Origin: Streptomyces melanogenes
GTDB lineage: Bacteria > Actinomycetota > Actinomycetes > Streptomycetales > Streptomycetaceae
Assembly (NCBI RefSeq): GCF_014649795.1
Contig: NZ_BMTS01000007.1
Span: 1-64,000, forward strand
Reading direction: 5' to 3'
DNA length: 64,000 nt
The notes below the pieces were generated by a model. That model saw nothing but the letters and a program-made list of their open reading frames with translations. It did not search any database and was not told the DNA's origin. Each line of letters opens with the position of its first letter. The first letter of the stretch is position 1. Of the stretch, positions 61,343 through 64,000 are shown piece by piece. The translations under genes and the position numbers were made by a program.

Positions 61343-62794
61343 CTACCGGGGTGCCTGGAACCCGCCGATCTTCTCTTCGAGCAGTTCGGCCAGCCGCAGC
61401 GGGGTGCGGTCCTCGTACATCGGGCCGATGAGCTGCACTCCCACCGGCAGACCCTCGGGGGACAGGCCCGTGGGTATGGCGGTGGCGGGCAGGCCGGGCA
61501 TGGTGGCCACACCGGCCCAGACCAGTTGGTCGAAGTACGGGTAGTCGACGCCGTCGATGTCGATCCGGCGCTGCCGGGGATCGGGGTGGTGGTCGTGCGG
61601 GAACGCGGGGGTGGGGGTGATGGGACACACCACGGCGTCGAACTCGGCGAAGAACTGCCGCCAGCCGTGGCGGTGGAGCTCGCGACGGCCGTTCGCCTCG
61701 ATCCAGTCGTGGTGGGTGAAGACCATGGCGCGCAGCCGCGCCGCGTCGAGGCTCTGGTCGTCCGCGCTCAGCGCGGCGGCGCGGGTGCGCAGCTCCTCGT
61801 ATGCCTCGACGGGGAACCGTGCGGTCTGGCTCGAGAACAGCAACTCGGCGTAGAGCGTGGCGGCTTCGGCCAGGTCGGGCAGCAGCGGGCTGTGCCGCTC
61901 GACGCGGGCGCCGCTGTCGGCCAGCGCGTCGGCCACCCTGGTCAGCCCCGCCCGCACGGCGGACCCGGTCGGAATGAGCGGATGCTCGTCGAGGACCAGG
62001 ACCCGGAAGTCGCCCAGCCGCTCGTGGCGCGCGGGCGGCAGCGCCAGGTGGTGCGCCATGCCGAGTGTCAGGGGGTCCGGGCCCGCCATGACGTCGAGCA
62101 GGAGAGTGAGGTCGCGGGCCGTGCGCGCCATGGGACCGACGACGGCGAGGTCGGGTTCGACCGGCAGGGCGGGGGCGGGCGGGGCGATCATGCCGCGGGT
62201 CGGCGCGAGTCCGAGTGTGGGCTTGTGTGCGTAGATGCCGCAGAAGTGGGCGGGGGTGCGCAGCGAACCAGCGAGGTCGGAGCCGGTGGACAGCGCGCCG
62301 AAGCCGGACGCCAGGGCGGCCGCCGAGCCGCCGGAGGATCCGCCCGACGTACGACGGTGATCCCAGGGGTTGTTGGTGGTGCCGTAGATCTCGTTGAAGC
62401 TCTGGATGTCCTGCAGGCCCACGGGCACGTTGGTCTTGCCGAGCACCACCGCGCCCGCGGCCTTGAGCCGCGACACCTGCACCGCGTCCTCGGCCGGCAG
62501 GAAGTCCCGGTGCTGCGGCATGCCCCAGTTCGTGGTCAGCCCGGCGATGTTGTAGGACTCCTTGACCGTCACCGGGATGCCGAGCAGCGGCCGGTCCTCA
62601 CCGCGGGCGCGCGCCTGGTCAGCCTCGCGCGCGGCGGTCCGTGCACGGTCGTAGTCCGGTACGCAGATCGCGTTGATCGCCTTGTCGTCCCGCTCGATAC
62701 GGGCGATCGCCGCTTCGGTCAGTTCCGTCGAGGTGACGTCACCGGCGCGCAGGGCAGCCATGAGTGGTTCGGCCGTCTGAAGATTCCAGTCCAT
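61343..62794 (-). CDS. Amidase (amidase-signature family)
   Basis: The 483-residue cytosolic hydrolase has the Ser-cisSer-Lys triad of the family: Lys in GIPVTVKESYN (about 80), the Gly/Ser-rich TSGGSSGGSAAALASG signature with the cis-Ser (about 150-165), and the nucleophile Ser in TGSDLAGSLRTPAHFCG (about 170-186). It hydrolyses carboxamides; relatives serve GatCAB, indoleacetamide or nylon-oligomer breakdown, and a single-gene context does not choose between them. No GatB or GatC gene is near, so it is not the tRNA-dependent enzyme. Ends 82 bp from the ArsR-like gene. Confidence 0.93.
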   Translation of the reverse strand: MDWNLQTAEPLMAALRAGDVTSTELTEAAIARIERDDKAINAICVPDYDRARTAAREADQARARGEDRPLLGIPVTVKESYNIAGLTTNWGMPQHRDFLPAEDAVQVSRLKAAGAVVLGKTNVPVGLQDIQSFNEIYGTTNNPWDHRRTSGGSSGGSAAALASGFGALSTGSDLAGSLRTPAHFCGIYAHKPTLGLAPTRGMIAPPAPALPVEPDLAVVGPMARTARDLTLLLDVMAGPDPLTLGMAHHLALPPARHERLGDFRVLVLDEHPLIPTGSAVRAGLTRVADALADSGARVERHSPLLPDLAEAATLYAELLFSSQTARFPVEAYEELRTRAAALSADDQSLDAARLRAMVFTHHDWIEANGRRELHRHGWRQFFAEFDAVVCPITPTPAFPHDHHPDPRQRRIDIDGVDYPYFDQLVWAGVATMPGLPATAIPTGLSPEGLPVGVQLIGPMYEDRTPLRLAELLEEKIGGFQAPR

Positions 62795-62889
62795 GAATCC
62801 GACCGTACTGACGTATGGGAGAGGGCACGAAATCCCGCTTCCCGCAACGAAATGGATGGCTGAATACGCCTCATACTCATCCTGCTCGA

Positions 62890-63837
62890 TCAGCTCCAGA
62901 TCATGTTGATCTCACGCGCGAAGTTGCTGTATCCGGCGCGCAGGAAGGCGTTCGCCATCGGGATGTTGCCGAGGTCGGTGGACGCGCGGATACGGGGGAC
63001 GTGCTGCTCGGCGAGGACCCGGGTGCCCTCGGCCAGGAGGTCGTCGATGTAGCCGTTGCCGCGGTGTGCGGGCAGGACCGCGATGTAGGCGATGATGGGG
63101 TTGTAGTCGTTGCGGGCCGGGATGACGAACCCCACCGGCTCCCCGTGGGGCAGTGCGGCGATGCGCCACCAGTCCCGCGGACTCGTGTACTGCGCCAGCT
63201 CGTCCTCGTAGTGCCGGATGGCCGCTTCGCGTACGGACATCCGGGCCAGGTCATCACGGCCGTGCGCGTCCAACGTGCCCTCCATAGCCGAGCCCATCAG
63301 AGCCACGAGTTCCTCGCTGTCGTGGACCGGCCGGAAGGCGAGGCGCTTGCTGGGCTCGGGGAGGGGGAATTCCGGACGCCATTCCAGGCGCAGCCGCTCG
63401 ACGAAGAGCCGGGCGCCGGTCCGTTCCAGTACCGTCATGCGGTGCTCGACGGCTCGTCTGACCGCCGCGTCTTCGCGCCAGTCCGCCGGGACGAACAGGC
63501 TGTACTCAGGGGGACGCGATCCGCTCGGGAGGGTGGCGGCCATCGCGGTGTTCAGAAGGCGCACCCCGATGTCCACGGGATCGGAGCCCGAGGTACTGTC
63601 CGCGATGTCGAGGACGTCCAGCATGAGTGGCCCCGCGTCGCCGGCTGACCGGCTCCACCATGCCACCCTGGCCAGCAGGCGGTCACCGCGCAGGGCGACC
63701 CACATCCACTCCGGACGTCGACGGCCGTCGGCGAGGTCGTCCGCCAGCTCCTCGTTGAGGACGTAGGGCAGTTGGCAGAAGAGGTCGAGCTCTTCGCGCC
63801 CGGAAATCGGACGTATCGTCAGGTCGTTTGTGGCCAC
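62890..63837 (-). CDS. Two-domain GNAT acetyltransferase
   Basis: The 315-residue protein contains a C-terminal GNAT core with IAYIAVLPAHRGNGYIDDLL (acetyl-CoA loop, about 255-274) and STDLGNIPMANAFLRAGY. The N-terminal half is a degenerate second GNAT-like domain (IRPISGREELDLFCQLPYVL). The GTG at 63837 is taken as start; the longer frame runs into the tRNA-Pro fragment and cannot be the gene. Acceptor unknown. It is divergent from the tRNA fragment and has its promoter between 63838 and 63880. Confidence 0.85.
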   Translation of the reverse strand: MATNDLTIRPISGREELDLFCQLPYVLNEELADDLADGRRRPEWMWVALRGDRLLARVAWWSRSAGDAGPLMLDVLDIADSTSGSDPVDIGVRLLNTAMAATLPSGSRPPEYSLFVPADWREDAAVRRAVEHRMTVLERTGARLFVERLRLEWRPEFPLPEPSKRLAFRPVHDSEELVALMGSAMEGTLDAHGRDDLARMSVREAAIRHYEDELAQYTSPRDWWRIAALPHGEPVGFVIPARNDYNPIIAYIAVLPAHRGNGYIDDLLAEGTRVLAEQHVPRIRASTDLGNIPMANAFLRAGYSNFAREINMIWS

Positions 63838-63878
63838 GGTGCATCCAACCGCGGTCGCCTTCGTCCGCAAACACCTTT

Positions 63879-63920
63879 TTCGGGACGCAGAGGTCGTGGG
63901 TTCAAATCCCGCCACTTCGA
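63879..63920 (+). tRNA. 3' half of a tRNA-Pro(CGG) gene, probable attachment site
   Basis: The sequence reads TT-CGG-GA (anticodon loop, 63879-63885), the 3' arm of the anticodon stem CGCAG, variable loop AGGTC, T-arm GTGGG-TTCAAAT-CCCGC, and acceptor 3' strand ending at the discriminator base near 63920. The 5' half (acceptor 5' strand, D-arm and 5' anticodon stem) is not present: bases before 63879 read CACCTTT and cannot pair with CGCAG. Phage, ICE and pSAM2-type elements integrate into such 3' halves, and leave this exact type of remnant at one end. The intact tRNA-Pro gene would then be at the other end of an element, outside the window. Confidence 0.75.
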
Positions 63921-63937
63921 CTTCGTAAGACCAGGTC

Positions 63938-63970
63938 AGGGGCCTGATCCGCATCGCGGGTCGGGCCCCT
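63938..63970 (+). terminator. Hairpin terminator after the tRNA-Pro fragment
   Basis: A 13-bp stem with two G-T wobbles (63938-63950 with 63958-63970) closes a 7-base loop GCATCGC, 18 bp after the tRNA 3' end. It fits a terminator of the original tRNA gene. Confidence 0.65.
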
Positions 63971-64000
63971 GAGCGGTTTCCGGGGTCGCCCTGGGAGCCG

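Noticed and set aside
63837..63954. Longer N-terminus for the GNAT gene, running to 63954
   Set aside because: The extra codons are the reverse complement of the tRNA-Pro fragment (VAGFEPTTSASR), a common annotation artefact.
1..64000. CRISPR arrays, insertion sequences or transposases
   Set aside because: No regular short repeats with spacers and no transposase reading frame were seen in the window.

Overview
The window is about 72% GC with strong third-position G/C bias, GTG starts, Streptomyces-like secreted proteins (I36 inhibitor, ricin-type lectins, M9 collagenase, NlpC/P60), an AfsR/SARP-type regulator, ESX-like small proteins and a mycothiol-type (MDMPI) enzyme. Together these point to Streptomyces or a close relative. 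The mixture of secondary metabolism, secreted enzymes, broken genes and orphan families looks like accessory chromosome rather than conserved core. All calls come from reading the sequence; no database search was run.

Layout. 1-8.9 kb: the edge of a leftward gene, a DHFR-like protein, a secreted lectin, a GNAT enzyme, a cold-shock protein, a secreted collagenase, a serine-hydrolase fold protein without the usual nucleophile, and a truncated aryl-AMP-ligase-like gene followed by a VOC protein. 9-12.7 kb: a secreted GH63/MGH1-like glycosidase with an early TTA codon, and an FAD oxidoreductase. 12.9-17.3 kb: a tight two-gene operon encoding a 1070-residue and a 359-residue protein that I cannot assign to a family; this is the best candidate for an undescribed system. 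17.3-26.9 kb: PLD-like secreted enzyme, AraC regulator, I36 inhibitor coupled to a secreted orphan, an aminoglycoside-phosphotransferase remnant, DUF1062, FabV, DUF1772, a large orphan and a PPOX-fold protein.

27.0-39.6 kb: a leftward non-ribosomal peptide synthetase operon: MFS exporter, stand-alone C, C-A-T, A-T, A-T, and C-(A remnant)-T-SDR. The genes are nearly all overlapping or abutting. There are three apparently complete A domains, and the last module keeps only the C-terminal piece of an A domain before its carrier domain and ends in an extended-SDR domain instead of a thioesterase. No MbtH, phosphopantetheinyl transferase or thioesterase gene was recognised in the window.

39.9-52 kb: a frameshifted lipoprotein gene, a small secreted orphan, MDMPI enzyme, nitroreductase, DUF6629, a three-gene overlapping ESX/WXG100-like operon, a double ABM-domain protein, a TetR regulator that shares a palindromic operator with the SGNH hydrolase gene upstream of it, a cytochrome P450 gene broken by an 8-bp tandem duplication, and an NlpC/P60 endopeptidase. 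52-64 kb: methyltransferase behind a perfect palindrome, amino-acid permease plus class A beta-lactamase in an operon, an AfsR-type regulator, a secreted lectin paired with a Ser/Thr-rich secreted protein that has a possible pore-forming hairpin, an ArsR-like regulator, an amidase, a GNAT protein, and at the right edge the 3' half of a tRNA-Pro gene, which looks like the attachment site of an integrative element.
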